A stretch of 64,000 bases of DNA, taken from the NCBI GenBank assembly GCA_027574665.1, contig CM050656.1, positions 9,251,501 through 9,315,500 of the forward strand. Direction: 5' to 3'. The DNA comes from Rhynochetos jubatus. Lineage: Eukaryota > Chordata > Aves > Eurypygiformes > Rhynochetidae. A program made the translations under genes and the position numbers. Under the pieces are notes generated by a model, which searched no databases, had not been told where the DNA came from, and was given only the letters and a program-made list of their open reading frames with translations. Numbering within the stretch: the stretch's first letter is position 1; every line of letters starts with the position of its first letter. This document shows positions 30,674 through 43,800 of the stretch, piece after piece.

Positions 30674-33668
30674 GCCGACCGCGGTTTCCGGCCACGCCCC
30701 CCCCGCGTTCTGGCTAGGAAAGCTGGGGAGGGAGCCATGTCGGTGCAGTGTCGTGCTCCTCTTGGCAGGCCTTTGCAATGCCAATTATCCCTGGAGCTGT
30801 GGGCTTTCTGGTTCTCCAGACCCTAACCCTAACCCTAACCCTAGAAGTTGCCGACCGCCGTTTCCGGCCACGCCCCCCCCGCGTTCTGGCTAGGAAAGCT
30901 GGGGAGGGAGCCATGTCGGTGCAGTGTCGTGCTCCTCTTGGCAGGCCTTTGCAATGCCAATTATCCCTGGAGCTGTGGGCTTTCTGGTTCTCCAGACCCT
31001 AACCCTAACCCTAACCCTAGAAGTTGCCGACCGCGGTTTCCGGCCACGCCCCCCCCCGCGTTCTGGCTAGGAAAGCTGGGGAGGGAGCCATGTCGGTGCA
31101 GTGTCGTGCTCCTCTTGGCAGGCCTTTGCAATGCCAATTATCCCTGGAGCTGTGGGCTTTCTGGTTCTCCAGATCCTAACCCTAACCCTAACCCTAGAAG
31201 TTGCCGACCGTGGTTTCCGGCCACGCCCCCCCCGCGTTCTGGCTAGGAAAGCTGGGGAGGGAGCCATGTCGGTGCAGTGTCGTGCTCCTCTTGGCAGGCC
31301 TTTGCAATGCCAATTATCCCTGGAGCTGTGGGCTTTCTGGTTCTCCAGACGCTAACCCTAACCCTAACCCTAGAAGTTGCCGACCGCGCTTTCCAGCCAC
31401 ACCCCCGCCGGGTTCTGGCTAGGAAAGCTGGGGAGGGAGCCATGTCGGTGCAGTGTCGTGCTCCTCTTGGCAGGCCTTTGCAATGCCAATTATCCCTGGA
31501 GCTGTGGGCTTTCTGGTTCTCCAGACCCTAACCCTAACCCTAACCCTAGAAGTTGCCGACCGCGGTTTCCGGCCACGCCCCCCCCGGGTTCTAGCCGGGA
31601 AAGCTGGGGAGGGAGCCATGTCGGTGCAGTGTCGTGCTCCTCTTGGCAGGCCTTTGCAATGCCAATTATCCCTGGAGCTGTGGGCTTTCTGGTTCTCCAG
31701 ACCCTAACCCTAACCCTAACCCTAGAAGTTGCCGACCGCGGTTTCCGGCCACGCCCCCCCCGCATTCTGGCTAGGAAAGCTGGGGAGGGAGCCATGTCGG
31801 TGCAGTGTCGTGCTCCTCTTGGCAGGCCTTTGCAATGCCAATTATCCCTGGAGCTGTGGGCTTTCTGGTTCTCCAGACCCTAACCCTAACCCTAACCCTA
31901 GAAGTTGCCGACCGCGCTTTCCGGCCACGCCCCCCCCGGCTTCTGGCTAGGAAAGCTGGGGAGGGAGCCATGTCGGTGCAGTGTCGTGCTCCTCTTGGCA
32001 GGCCTTTGCCATCCCAATTATCCCTGGAGCTGTGGGCTTTCTGGTTCTCCAGACCCTAACCCTAACCCTAACCCTAGAAGTTGACGACCGTGGTTTCCGG
32101 CCACGCCCCCCCCGCGTTCTGGCTAGGAAAGCTGGGGAGGGAGCCATGTCGGTGCAGTGTCGTGCTCCTCTTGGCAGGCCTTTGCAATGCCAATTATCCC
32201 TGGAGCTGTGGGCTTTCTGGTTCTCCAGACCCTAACCCTAACCCTAACCCTAGAAGTTGACGACCGCGGTTTCCGGCCACGCCCCCGCCGGGTTCTGGCT
32301 AGGAAAGCTGGGGAGGGAGCCATGTCGGTGCAGTGTCGTGCTCCTCTTGGCAGGCCTTTGCCATCCCAATTATCCCTGGAGCTGTGGGCTTTCTGGTTCT
32401 CCAGACCCTAACCCTAACCCTAACCCTAGAAGTTGCCGACCGCGGTTTCCGGCCACGCCCCCCCCCGCGTTCTGGCTAGGAAAGCTGGGGAGGGAGCCAT
32501 GTCGGTGCAGTGTCGTGCTCCTCTTGGCAGGCCTTTGCAATGCCAATTATCCCTGGAGCTGTGGGCTTTCTGGTTCTCCAGACCCTAACCCTAACCCTAA
32601 CCCTAGAAGTTGCCGACCGCGGTTTCCGGCCACGCCCCCCCCGCGTTCTGGCTAGGAAAGCTGGGGAGGGAGCCATGTCGGTGCAGTGTCGTGCTCCTCT
32701 TGGCAGGCCTTTACAATCCCAATTATCCCTGGAGCTGTGGGCTTTCTGGTTCTCCAGACCCTAACCCTAACCCTAACCCTAGAAGTTGCCGACCGCCGTT
32801 TCCGGCCACGCCCCCCCCGCGTTCTGGCTAGGAAAGCTGGGGAGGGAGCCATGTCGGTGCAGTGTCGTGCTCCTCTTGGCAGGCCTTTGCAATGCCAATT
32901 ATCCCTGGAGCTGTGGGCTTTCTGGTTCTCCAGACCCTAACCCTAACCCTAACCCTAGAAGTTGCCGACCGCGCTTTCCGGCCACGCCCCCCCCCGCGTT
33001 CTGGCTAGGAAAGCTGGGGAGGGAGCCATGTCGGTGCAGTGTCGTGCTCCTCTTGGCAGGCCTTTGCAATGCCAATTATCCCTGGAGCTGTGGGCTTTCT
33101 GGTTCTCCAGATCCTAACCCTAACCCTAACCCTAGAAGTTGCCGACCGTGGCTTCCGGCCACGCCCCCCCCGCATTCTGGCTAGGAAAGCTGGGGAGGGA
33201 GCCATGTCGGTGCAGTGTCGTGCTCCTCTTGGCAGGCCTTTGCAATGCCAATTATCCCTGGAGCTGTGGGCTTTCTGGTTCTCCAGACGCTAACCCTAAC
33301 CCTAACCCTAGAAGTTGCCGACCGCGCTTTCCAGCCACACCCCCGCCGGGTTCTGGCTAGGAAAGCTGGGGAGGGAGCCATGTCGGTGCAGTGTCGTGCT
33401 CCTCTTGGCAGGCCTTTGCAATGCCAATTATCCCTGGAGCTGTGGGCTTTCTGGTTCTCCAGACCCTAACCCTAACCCTAACCCTAGAAGTTGCCGACCG
33501 CGGTTTCCGGCCACGCCCCCCCCGCGTTCTGGCTAGGAAAGCTGGGGAGGGAGCCATGTCGGTGCAGTGTCGTGCTCCTCTTGGCAGGCCTTTGCAATGC
33601 CAATTATCCCTGGAGCTGTGGGCTTTCTGGTTCTCCAGACCCTAACCCTAACCCTAACCCTAGAAGTT
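30674..33668 (+). repeat. 11-monomer-offset duplication region (17 monomers)
   Basis: Units 30850-31554 and 32788-33492 share their order at an offset of 1,938 bp: gccgtt, long C-tract ending in agatcctaac, cgtgg head, then gcgctttccag with cacacccc and gccggg. The agatcctaac telomeric variant (near 31174 and 33112) occurs only in these two places. Between them lie a ctagccggg unit (31555), gcattct (31731), ggcttct with ccatccc (31907) and two gttgacgacc units (32083, 32259). Confidence 0.85.
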
Positions 33669-35785
33669 GCCGACGGCGGTTTCCGGCCACGCCCCCCCCG
33701 CGTTCTGGCTAGGAAAGCTAGGGATAGAGCCATGTCGGTGCAGTGTCGTGCTCCTCTTGGCAGGCCTTTGCCATCCCAATTATCCCTGGAGCTGTGGGCT
33801 TTCTGGTTCTCCAGACCCTAACCCTAACCCTAACCCTAGAAGTTGCCGACCGCGGTTTCCGGCCACGCCCCCCCCCGCATTCTGGCTAGGAAAGCTGGGG
33901 AGGGAGCCATGTCGGTGCAGTGTCGTGCTCCTCTTGGCAGGCCTTTGCAATGCCAATTATCCCTGGAGCTGTGGGCTTTCTGGTTCTCCAGACCCTAACC
34001 CTAACCCTAACCCTAGAAATTGCCGACTGCGCTTTCCGGCCACGCCCCCCCCGGGTTCTAGCCGGGAAAGCTGGGGAGGGAGCCATGTCGGTGCAGTGTC
34101 GTGCTCCTCTTGGCAGGCCTTTGCAATCCCAATTATCCCTGGAGCTGTGGGCTTTCTGGTTCTCCAGACGCTAACCCTAACCCTAACCCTAGAAGTTGCC
34201 GACCGCGGTTTCCGGCCACGCCCCCCCCGCATTCTGGCTAGGAAAGCTGGGGAGGGAGCCATGTCGGTGCAGTGTCGTGCTGCTCTTGGCAGGCCTTTGC
34301 AATCCCAATTATCCCTGGAGCTGTGGGCTTTCTGGTTCTCCAGACGCTAACCCTAACCCTAACCCTAGAAGTTGCCGACCGCGGTTTCTGGCCCAGCCCC
34401 CCCCGGCTTCTGGCTAGGAAAGCTGGGGAGGGAGCCATGTCGGTGCAGTGTCGTGCTCCTCTTGGCAGGCCTTTGCAATGCCAATTATCCCTGGAGCTGT
34501 GGGCTTTCTGGTTCTCCAGACCCTAACCCTAACCCTAACCCTAGAAGTTGCCGACCGCGGTTTCCGGCCACGCCCCCCCCGTGGGTTCTGGCTAGGAAAG
34601 CTGGGGAGGGAGCCATGTCGGTGCAGTGTCGTGCTCCTCTTGGCAGGCCTTTGCAATGCCAATTATCCCTGGAGCTGTGGGCTTTCTGGTTCTCCAGACC
34701 CTAACCCTAACCCTAACCCTAGAAGTTGCCGACCGCGGTTTCCGGCCACGCCCCCCCCGCGTTCTGGCTAGGAAAGCTGGGGAGGGAGCCATGTCGGTGC
34801 AGTGTCGTGCTCCTCTTGGCAGGCCTTTGCAATCCCAATTATCCCTGGAGCTGTGGGCTTTCTGGTTCTCCAGACCCTAACCCTAACCCTAACCCTAGAA
34901 GTTGCCGACCGCGGTTTCCGGCCACGCCCCCCCCCGCGTTCTGGCTAGGAAAGCTGGGGAGGGAGCCATGTCGGTGCAGTGTCGTGCTCCTCTTGGCAGG
35001 CCTTTGCAATGCCAATTATCCCTGGAGCTGTGGGCTTTCTGGTTCTCCAGACCCTAACCCTAACCCTAACCCTAGAAGTTGCCGACCGCGCTTTCCGGCC
35101 ACGCCCCCCCCCGCGTTCTGGCTAGGAAAGCTGGGGAGGGAGCCATGTCGGTGCAGTGTCGTGCTCCTCTTGGCAGGCCTTTGCAATGCCAATTATCCCT
35201 GGAGCTGTGGGCTTTCTGGTTCTCCAGACCCTAACCCTAACCCTAACCCTAGAAGTTGCCGACCGCCGTTTCCGGCCACGCCCCCCCCGCGTTCTGGCTA
35301 GGAAAGCTGGGGAGGGAGCCATGTCGGTGCAGTGTCGTGCTCCTCTTGGCAGGCCTTTGCAATGCCAATTATCCCTGGAGCTGTGGGCTTTCTGGTTCTC
35401 CAGACCCTAACCCTAACCCTAACCCTAGAAGTTGCCGACGGCGGTTTCCGGCCACGCCCCCCCCGCGTTCTGGCTAGGAAAGCTGGGGAGGGAGCCATGT
35501 CGGTGCAGTGTCGTGCTCCTCTTGGCAGGCCTTTGCAATGCCAATTATCCCTGGAGCTGTGGGCTTTCTGGTTCTCCAGACCCTAACCCTAACCCTAACC
35601 CTAGAAGTTGCCGACCGCGGTTTCCGGACACGCCCCCCCCGCGTTCTGGCTAGGAAAGCTGGGGAGGGAGCCATGTCGGTGCAGTGTCGTGCTGCTCTTG
35701 GCAGGCCTTTGCAATGCCAATTATCCCTGGAGCTGTGGGCTTTCTGGTTCTCCAGACCCTAACCCTAACCCTAACCCTAGAAGTT
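33669..35785 (+). repeat. Mosaic satellite segment (12 monomers)
   Basis: Only monomers are present. It opens with a unit carrying gacggcgg and the private sequence ctagggatagag (33669), then units with gaaatt/gactgcgc/ctagccggg (34022 region), ctgctc, and ggcccagcc with ggcttct near 34390 (the usual CCACG core changed). Plain, gccgtt, gacggcgg and ccggacac units follow. I found no clear internal higher-order period. This is where the gactgcgc head, dominant in the next region, first becomes frequent. Confidence 0.8.
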
Positions 35786-37018
35786 GCCGACCGCCGTTTC
35801 TGGCCACGCCCCCCCCGCATTCTGGCTAGGAAAGCTGGGGAGGGAGCCATGTCGGTGCAGTGTCGTGCTCCTCTTGGCAGGCCTTTGCAATGCCAATTAT
35901 CCCTGGAGCTGTGGGCTTTCTGGTTCTCCAGACCCTAACCCTAACCCTAACCCTAGAAGTTGCCGACCGCGGTTTCCGGCCACGCCCCCGCCGGGTTCTG
36001 GCTTGGAAAGCTGGGGAGGGAGCCATGTCGGTGCAGTGTCGTGCTCCTCTTGGCAGGCCTTTGCAATGCCAATTGTCCCTGGAGCTGTGGGCTTTCTGGT
36101 TCTCCAGACCCTAACCCTAACCCTAACCCTAGAAGTTGCCGACCGCGGTTTCCGGCCACGCCCCCCGTGGGTTCTGGCTAGGAAAGCTGGGGAGGGAGCC
36201 ATGTCGGTGCAGTGTCGTGCTCCTCTTGGCAGGCCTTTGCAATCCCAATTATCCCTGGAGCTGTGGGCTTTCTGGTTCTCCAGACCCTAACCCTAACCCT
36301 AACCCTAGAAATTGCCGACTGCGCTTTCCGGCCACGCCCCCCCCGGGTTCTAGCCGGGAAAGCTGGGAAGGGAGCCATGTCGGTGCAGTGTCGTGCTGCT
36401 CTTGGCAGGCCTTTGCAATGCCAATTATCCCTGGAGCTGTGGGCTTTCTGGTTCTCCAGACCCTAACCCTAACCCTAACCCTAGAAGTTGCCGACCGTGG
36501 TTTCCGGCCACGCCCCCCGTGGGTTCTGGCTAGGAAAGCTGGGGAGGGAGCCATGTCGGTGCAGTGTCGTGCTCCTCTTGGCAGGCCTTTGCAATCCCAA
36601 TTATCCCTGGAGCTGTGGGCTTTCTGGTTCTCCAGACCCTAACCCTAACCCTAACCCTAGAAATTGCCGACTGCGCTTTCCGGCCACGCCCCCCCCCGGG
36701 TTCTAGCCGGGAAAGCTGGGGAGGGAGCCATGTCGGTGCAGTGTCGTGCTCCTCTTGGCAGGCCTTTGCAATCCCAATTATCCCTGGAGCTGTGGGCTTT
36801 CTGGTTCTCCAGACCCTAACCCTAACCCTAACCCTAGAAGTTGCCGACCGCGGTTTCCGGCCACGCCCCCCCCGCGTTCTGGCTAGGAAAGCTGGGGAGG
36901 GAGCCATGTCGGTGCAGTGTCGTGCTCCTCTTGGCAGGCCTTTGCAATGCCAATTATCCCTGGAGCTGTGGGCTTTCTGGTTCTCCAGACCCTAACCCTA
37001 ACCCTAACCCTAGAAGTT
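35786..37018 (+). repeat. 7-mer higher-order repeat (1,233 bp)
   Basis: Seven units: gccgtt/gcattct (35786), gccggg with cttggaaag and attgtcc (35962), ccccccgtggg/caatccc (36138), gaaatt/gactgcgc/ctagccggg (36314), cgtggt/ccccccgtggg (36490), gaaatt/gactgcgc with a longer C-tract (36666), plain (36843). The first five types recur in the same order from 37019 at an offset of 1,233 bp. The 36314 unit alone has gctgggaaggg. Confidence 0.86.
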
Positions 37019-38779
37019 GCCGACCGCCGTTTCCGGCCACGCCCCCCCCGCATTCTGGCTAGGAAAGCTGGGGAGGGAGCCATGTCGGTGCAGTGTCGTG
37101 CTCCTCTTGGCAGGCCTTTGCAATGCCAATTATCCCTGGAGCTGTGGGCTTTCTGGTTCTCCAGACCCTAACCCTAACCCTAACCCTAGAAGTTGCCGAC
37201 CGCGGTTTCCGGCCACGCCCCCCCCGCGTTCTGGCTTGGAAAGCTGGGGAGGGAGCCATGTCGGTGCAGTGTCGTGCTCCTCTTGGCAGGCCTTTGCAAT
37301 GCCAATTGTCCCTGGAGCTGTGGGCTTTCTGGTTCTCCAGACCCTAACCCTAACCCTAACCCTAGAAGTTGCCGACCGTGGTTTCCGGCCACGCCCCCCG
37401 TGGGTTCTGGCTAGGAAAGCTGGGGAGGGAGCCATGTCGGTGCAGTGTCGTGCTGCTCTTGGCAGGCCTTTGCAATCCCAATTATCCCTGGAGCTGTGGG
37501 CTTTCTGGTTCTCCAGACCCTAACCCTAACCCTAACCCTAGAAATTGCCGACTGCGCTTTCCGGCCACGCCCCCCCCGGGTTCTAGCCGGGAAAGCTGGG
37601 GAGGGAGCCATGTCGGTGCAGTGTCGTGCTGCTCTTGGCAGGCCTTTGCAATCCCAATTATCCCTGGAGCTGTGGGCTTTCTGGTTCTCCAGACCCTAAC
37701 CCTAACCCTAACCCTAGAAGTTGCCGACCGTGGTTTCCGGCCACGCCCCCCGTGGGTTCTGGCTAGGAAAGCTGGGGAGGGAGCCATGTCGGTGCAGTGT
37801 CGTGCTCCTCTTGGCAGGCCTTTGCAATCCCAATTATCCCTGGAGCTGTGGGCTTTCTGGTTCTCCAGACCCTAACCCTAACCCTAACCCTAGAAATTGC
37901 CGACTGCGCTTTCCGGCCACGCCCCCCCCCGGGTTCTAGCCGGGAAAGCTGGGGAGGGAGCCATGTCGGTGCAGTGTCGTGCTCCTCTTGGCAGGCCTTT
38001 GCAATCCCAATTATCCCTGGAGCTGTGGGCTTTCTGGTTCTCCAGACCCTAACCCTAACCCTAACCCTAGAAATTGCCGACTGCGCTTTCCGGCCACGCC
38101 CCCCCCGGGTTCTAGCCGGGAAAGCTGGGGAGGGAGCCATGTCGGTGCAGTGTCGTGCTCCTCTTGGCAGGCCTTTGCCATCCCAATTATCCCTGGAGCT
38201 GTGGGCTTTCTGGTTCTCCAGACCCTAACCCTAACCCTAACCCTAGAAGTTGCCGACCGTGGTTTCCGGCCACGCCCCCCGTGGGTTCTGGCTAGGAAAG
38301 CTGGGGAGGGAGCCATGTCGGTGCAGTGTCGTGCTCCTCGTGGCAGGCCTTTGCAATGCCAATTATCCCTGGAGCTGTGGGCTTTCTGGTTCTCCAGACC
38401 CTAACCCTAACCCTAACCCTAGAAGTTGCCGACCGCGCTTTCCGGCCACGCCCCCCCCGGGTTCTGGCTAGGAAAGCTGGGGAGGGAGCCATGTCGGTGC
38501 AGTGTCGTGCTCCTCTTGGCAGGCCTTTGCAATGCCAATTATCCCTGGAGCTGTGGGCTTTCTGGTTCTCCAGACCCTAACCCTAACCCTAACCCTAGAA
38601 GTTGCCGACCGCGGTTTCCGGCCACGCCCCCCCCGCGTTCTGGCTAGGAAAGCTGGGGAGGGAGCCATGTCGGTGCAGTGTCGTGCTCCTCTTGGCAGGC
38701 CTTTGCAATGCCAATTATCCCTGGAGCTGTGGGCTTTCTGGTTCTCCAGACCCTAACCCTAACCCTAACCCTAGAAGTT
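37019..38779 (+). repeat. 10-mer higher-order repeat (1,761 bp)
   Basis: Ten units beginning with gccgtt/gcattct and cttggaaag/attgtcc, then alternating cgtggt/ccccccgtggg units (37371, 37723, 38252) with gaaatt/gactgcgc/ctagccggg units (37547, 37899, 38076), and ending with gcgct/gggttct and a plain unit. The next block (from 38780) repeats this at an offset of 1,761 bp except for its fifth unit. The ctcctcgtgg variant near 38332 is private to this copy. Confidence 0.87.
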
Positions 38780-39483
38780 GCCGACCGCCGTTTCCGGCCA
38801 CGCCCCCCCCGCATTCTGGCTAGGAAAGCTGGGGAGGGAGCCATGTCGGTGCAGTGTCGTGCTCCTCTTGGCAGGCCTTTGCAATGCCAATTATCCCTGG
38901 AGCTGTGGGCTTTCTGGTTCTCCAGACCCTAACCCTAACCCTAACCCTAGAAGTTGCCGACCGCGGTTTCCGGCCACGCCCCCCCCGCGTTCTGGCTTGG
39001 AAAGCTGGGGAGGGAGCCATGTCGGTGCAGTGTCGTGCTCCTCTTGGCAGGCCTTTGCAATGCCAATTGTCCCTGGAGCTGTGGGCTTTCTGGTTCTCCA
39101 GACCCTAACCCTAACCCTAACCCTAGAAGTTGCCGACCGTGGTTTCCGGCCACGCCCCCCGTGGGTTCTGGCTAGGAAAGCTGGGGAGGGAGCCATGTCG
39201 GTGCAGTGTCGTGCTCCTCTTGGCAGGCCTTTGCAATCCCAATTATCCCTGGAGCTGTGGGCTTTCTGGTTCTCCAGACCCTAACCCTAACCCTAACCCT
39301 AGAAATTGCCGACTGCGCTTTCCGGCCACGCCCCCCCCGGGTTCTAGCCGGGAAAGCTGGGGAGGGAGCCATGTCGGTGCAGTGTCGTGCTGCTCTTGGC
39401 AGGCCTTTGCAATGCCAATTATCCCTGGAGCTGTGGGCTTTCTGGTTCTCCAGACCCTAACCCTAACCCTAACCCTAGAAGTT
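38780..39483 (+). repeat. Start of the second 10-mer copy (4 monomers)
   Basis: gccgtt/gcattct, cttggaaag/attgtcc, cgtggt/ccccccgtggg and gaaatt/ctagccggg with ctgctc match 37019-37722 at an offset of 1,761 bp. The copy then diverges because a gccgtt/ccccctgcg unit replaces the expected cgtggt unit at 39484. Confidence 0.86.
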
Positions 39484-40188
39484 GCCGACCGCCGTTTCCG
39501 GCCACGCCCCCCCTGCGTTCTGGCTAGGAAAGCTGGGGAGGGAGCCATGTCGGTGCAGTGTCGTGCTCCTCTTGGCAGGCCTTTGCAATCCCAATTATCC
39601 CTGGAGCTGTGGGCTTTCTGGTTCTCCAGACCCTAACCCTAACCCTAACCCTAGAAATTGCCGACTGCGCTTTCCGGCCACGCCCCCCCCCGGGTTCTAG
39701 CCGGGAAAGCTGGGGAGGGAGCCATGTCGGTGCAGTGTCGTGCTCCTCTTGGCAGGCCTTTGCAATCCCAATTATCCCTGGAGCTGTGGGCTTTCTGGTT
39801 CTCCAGACCCTAACCCTAACCCTAACCCTAGAAATTGCCGACTGCGCTTTCCGGCCACGCCCCCCCCGGGTTCTAGCCGGGAAAGCTGGGGAGGGAGCCA
39901 TGTCGGTGCAGTGTCGTGCTCCTCTTGGCAGGCCTTTGCAATGCCAATTATCCCTGGAGCTGTGGGCTTTCTGGTTCTCCAGACCCTAACCCTAACCCTA
40001 ACCCTAGAAGTTGCCGACCGTGGTTTCCGGCCACGCCCCCCGTGGGTTCTGGCTAGGAAAGCTGGGGAGGGAGCCATGTCGGTGCAGTGTCGTGCTCCTC
40101 TTGGCAGGCCTTTGCAATGCCAATTATCCCTGGAGCTGTGGGCTTTCTGGTTCTCCAGACCCTAACCCTAACCCTAACCCTAGAAGTT
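39484..40188 (+). repeat. 4-mer tandem duplication, copy 1 (705 bp)
   Basis: Four units: gccgtt/cccctgcg with caatccc (39484), gaaatt/gactgcgc with a 1-bp longer C-tract (39660), gaaatt/gactgcgc (39837), cgtggt/ccccccgtggg (40013). The identical order follows directly. The cccctgcg variant is found only in these two copies, so the duplication is local and recent. Confidence 0.9.
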
Positions 40189-40893
40189 GCCGACCGCCGT
40201 TTCCGGCCACGCCCCCCCTGCGTTCTGGCTAGGAAAGCTGGGGAGGGAGCCATGTCGGTGCAGTGTCGTGCTCCTCTTGGCAGGCCTTTGCAATCCCAAT
40301 TATCCCTGGAGCTGTGGGCTTTCTGGTTCTCCAGACCCTAACCCTAACCCTAACCCTAGAAATTGCCGACTGCGCTTTCCGGCCACGCCCCCCCCCGGGT
40401 TCTAGCCGGGAAAGCTGGGGAGGGAGCCATGTCGGTGCAGTGTCGTGCTCCTCTTGGCAGGCCTTTGCAATCCCAATTATCCCTGGAGCTGTGGGCTTTC
40501 TGGTTCTCCAGACCCTAACCCTAACCCTAACCCTAGAAATTGCCGACTGCGCTTTCCGGCCACGCCCCCCCCGGGTTCTAGCCGGGAAAGCTGGGGAGGG
40601 AGCCATGTCGGTGCAGTGTCGTGCTCCTCTTGGCAGGCCTTTGCAATGCCAATTATCCCTGGAGCTGTGGGCTTTCTGGTTCTCCAGACCCTAACCCTAA
40701 CCCTAACCCTAGAAGTTGCCGACCGTGGTTTCCGGCCACGCCCCCCGTGGGTTCTGGCTAGGAAAGCTGGGGAGGGAGCCATGTCGGTGCAGTGTCGTGC
40801 TCCTCTTGGCAGGCCTTTGCAATGCCAATTATCCCTGGAGCTGTGGGCTTTCTGGTTCTCCAGACCCTAACCCTAACCCTAACCCTAGAAGTT
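40189..40893 (+). repeat. 4-mer tandem duplication, copy 2 (705 bp)
   Basis: Direct repeat of the preceding four units with the same rare cccctgcg head and the same C-tract lengths. I see no difference at the diagnostic sites. After it the array continues with a gcgct/gggttct unit, as after 38252 in the 10-mer. Confidence 0.9.
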
Positions 40894-43800
40894 GCCGACC
40901 GCGCTTTCCGGCCACGCCCCCCCCGGGTTCTGGCTAGGAAAGCTGGGGAGGGAGCCATGTCGGTGCAGTGTCGTGCTCCTCTTGGCAGGCATTTGCAATG
41001 CCAATTATCCCTGGAGCTGTGGGCTTTCTGGTTCTCCAGACCCTAACCCTAACCCTAACCCTAGAAGTTGCCGACAGCGCTTTCCGGCCACGCCCCCCCC
41101 AGGTTCTGACTAGGAAAGCTGGGGAGGGAGCCATGTCGGTGCAGTGTCGTGCTCCTCTTGGCAGGCCTTTGCAATGCCAATTATCCCTGGAGCTGTGGGC
41201 TTTCTGGTTCTCCAGACGCTAACCCTAACCCTAACCCTAGAAGTTGCCGACTGCGCTTTCCGGCCACGCCCCCCCCGCGTTCTGGCTAGGAAAGCTGGGG
41301 AGGGAGCCATGTCGGTGCAGTGTCGTGCTCCTCTTGGCAGGCCTTTGCAATCCCAATTATCCCTGGAGCTGTGGGCTTTCTGGTTCTCCAGACCCTAACC
41401 CTAACCCTAACCCTAGAAGTTGCCGACCGCGCTTTCCGGCCACGCCCCCCCCGGGTTCTGGCTAGGAAAGCTGGGGAGGGAGCCATGTCGGTGCAGTGTC
41501 GTGCTCCTCTTGGCAGGCCTTTGCAATGCCAATTATCCCTGGAGCTGTGGGCTTTCTGGTTCTCCAGACCCTAACCCTAACCCTAACCCTAGAAGTTGCC
41601 GACCGTGGTTTCCGGCCACGCCCCCCGTGGGTTCTGGCTAGGAAAGCTGGGGAGGGAGCCATGTCGGTGCAGTGTAGTGCTCCTCTTGGCAGGCCTTTGC
41701 AATGCCAATTATCCCTGGAGCTGTGGGCTTTCTGGTTCTCCAGACCCTAACCCTAACCCTAACCCTAGAAGTTGCCGACTGCGGTTTCCGGCCACGCCCC
41801 CCCCGCGTTCTGGCTAGGAAAGCTGGGGAGGGAGCCATGTCGGTGCAGTGTCGTGCTCCTCTTGGCAGGCCTTTGCAATGCCAATTATCCCTGGAGCTGT
41901 GGGCTTTCTGGTTCTCCAGACCCTAACCCTAACCCTAACCCTAGAAGTTGCCGACCGCGGTTTCCGGCCACGCCCCCCCCGCGTTCTGGCTAGGAAAGCT
42001 GGGGAGGGAGCCATGTCGGTGCAGTGTCGTGCTCCTCTTGGCAGGCCTTTGCAATCCCAATTATCCCTGGAGCTGTGGGCTTTCTGGTTCTCCAGACCCT
42101 AACCCTAACCCTAACCCTAGAAGTTGCCGACCGCCGTTTCCGGCCACACCCCCCCCGCATTCTGGCTAGGAAAGCTGGGGAGGGAGCCATGTCGGTGCAG
42201 TGTCGTGCTGCTCTTGGCAGGCCTTTGCAATCCCAATTATCCCTGGAGCTGTGGGCTTTCTGGTTCTCCAGACCCTAACCCTAACCCTAACCCTAGAAGT
42301 TGCCGACCGCGCTTTCCGGCCACGCCCCCCCCGCGTTCTGGCTAGGAAAGCTGGGGAGGGAGCCATGTCGGTGCAGTGTCGTGCTGCTCTTGGCAGGCCT
42401 TTGCAATGCCAATTATCCCTGGAGCTGTGGGCTTTCTGGTTCTCCAGACCCTAACCCTAACCCTAACCCTAGAAGTTGCCGACCGCGCTTTCCGGCCACG
42501 CCCCCCCCGCGTTCTGGCTAGGAAAGCTGGGGAGGGAGCCATGTCGGTGCAGTGTCGTGCTCCTCTTGGCAGGCCTTTGCAATCCCAATTATCCCTGGAG
42601 CTGTGGGCTTTCTGGTTCTCCAGACCCTAACCCTAACCCTAACCCTAGAAGTTGCCGACCGCCGTTTCCGGCCACGCCCCCCCCGCGTTCTGGCTAGGAA
42701 AGCTGGGGAGGGAGCCATGTCGGTGCAGTGTCGTGCTCCTCTTGGCAGGCCTTTGCAATGCCAATTATCCCTGGAGCTGTGGGCTTTCTGGTTCTCCAGA
42801 CCCTAACCCTAACCCTAACCCTAGAAGTTGCCGACCGCGGTTTCCGGCCACGCCCCCCCCCGCGTTCTGGCTAGGAAAGCTGGGGAGGGAGCCATGTCGG
42901 TGCAGTGTCGTGCTCCTCTTGGCAGGCCTTTGCAATGCCAATTATCCCTGGAGCTGTGGGCTTTCTGGTTCTCCAGACCCTAACCCTAACCCTAACCCTA
43001 GAAGTTGCCGACCGCGGTTTCCGGCCACGCCCCCCCCCCGCGTTCTGGCTAGGAAAGCTGGGGAGGGAGCCATGTCGGTGCAGTGTCGTGCTCCTCTTGG
43101 CAGGCCTTTGCAATGCCAATTATCCCTGGAGCTGTGGGCTTTCTGGTTCTCCAGACCCTAACCCTAACCCTAACCCTAGAAGTTGCCGACCGCGGTTTCC
43201 GGCCACGCCCCCCCCGCGTTCTGGCTTGGAAAGCTGGGGAGGGAGCCATGTCGGTGCAGTGTCATGCTCCTCTTGGCAGGCCTTTGCAATGCCAATTGTC
43301 CCTGGAGCTGTGGGCTTTCTGGTTCTCCATACCCTAACCCTAACCCTAACCCTAGAAGTTGCCGACGGCGGTTTCCGGCCACGCCCCCCGTGGGTTCTGG
43401 CTAGGAAAGCTGGGGAGGGAGCCATGTCGGTGCAGTGTCGTGCTCCTCTTGGCAGGCCTTTGCAATCCCAATTATCCCTGGAGCTGTGGGCTTTCTGGTT
43501 CTCCAGACCCTAACCCTAACCCTAACCCTAGAAGTTGCCGACTGCGCTTTCCGGCCACGCCCCCCCCCGGGTTCTAGCCGGGAAAGCTGGGGAGGGAGCC
43601 ATGTCGGTGCAGTGTCGTGCTGCTCTTGGCAGGCCTTTGCAATCCCAATTATCCCTGGAGCTGTGGGCTTTCTGGTTCTCCAGACCCTAACCCTAACCCT
43701 AACCCTAGAAGTTGCCGACCGTGGTTTCCGGCCACGCCCCCCGTGGGTTCTGGCTAGGAAAGCTGGGGAGGGAGCCATGTCGGTGCAGTGTCGTGCTCCT

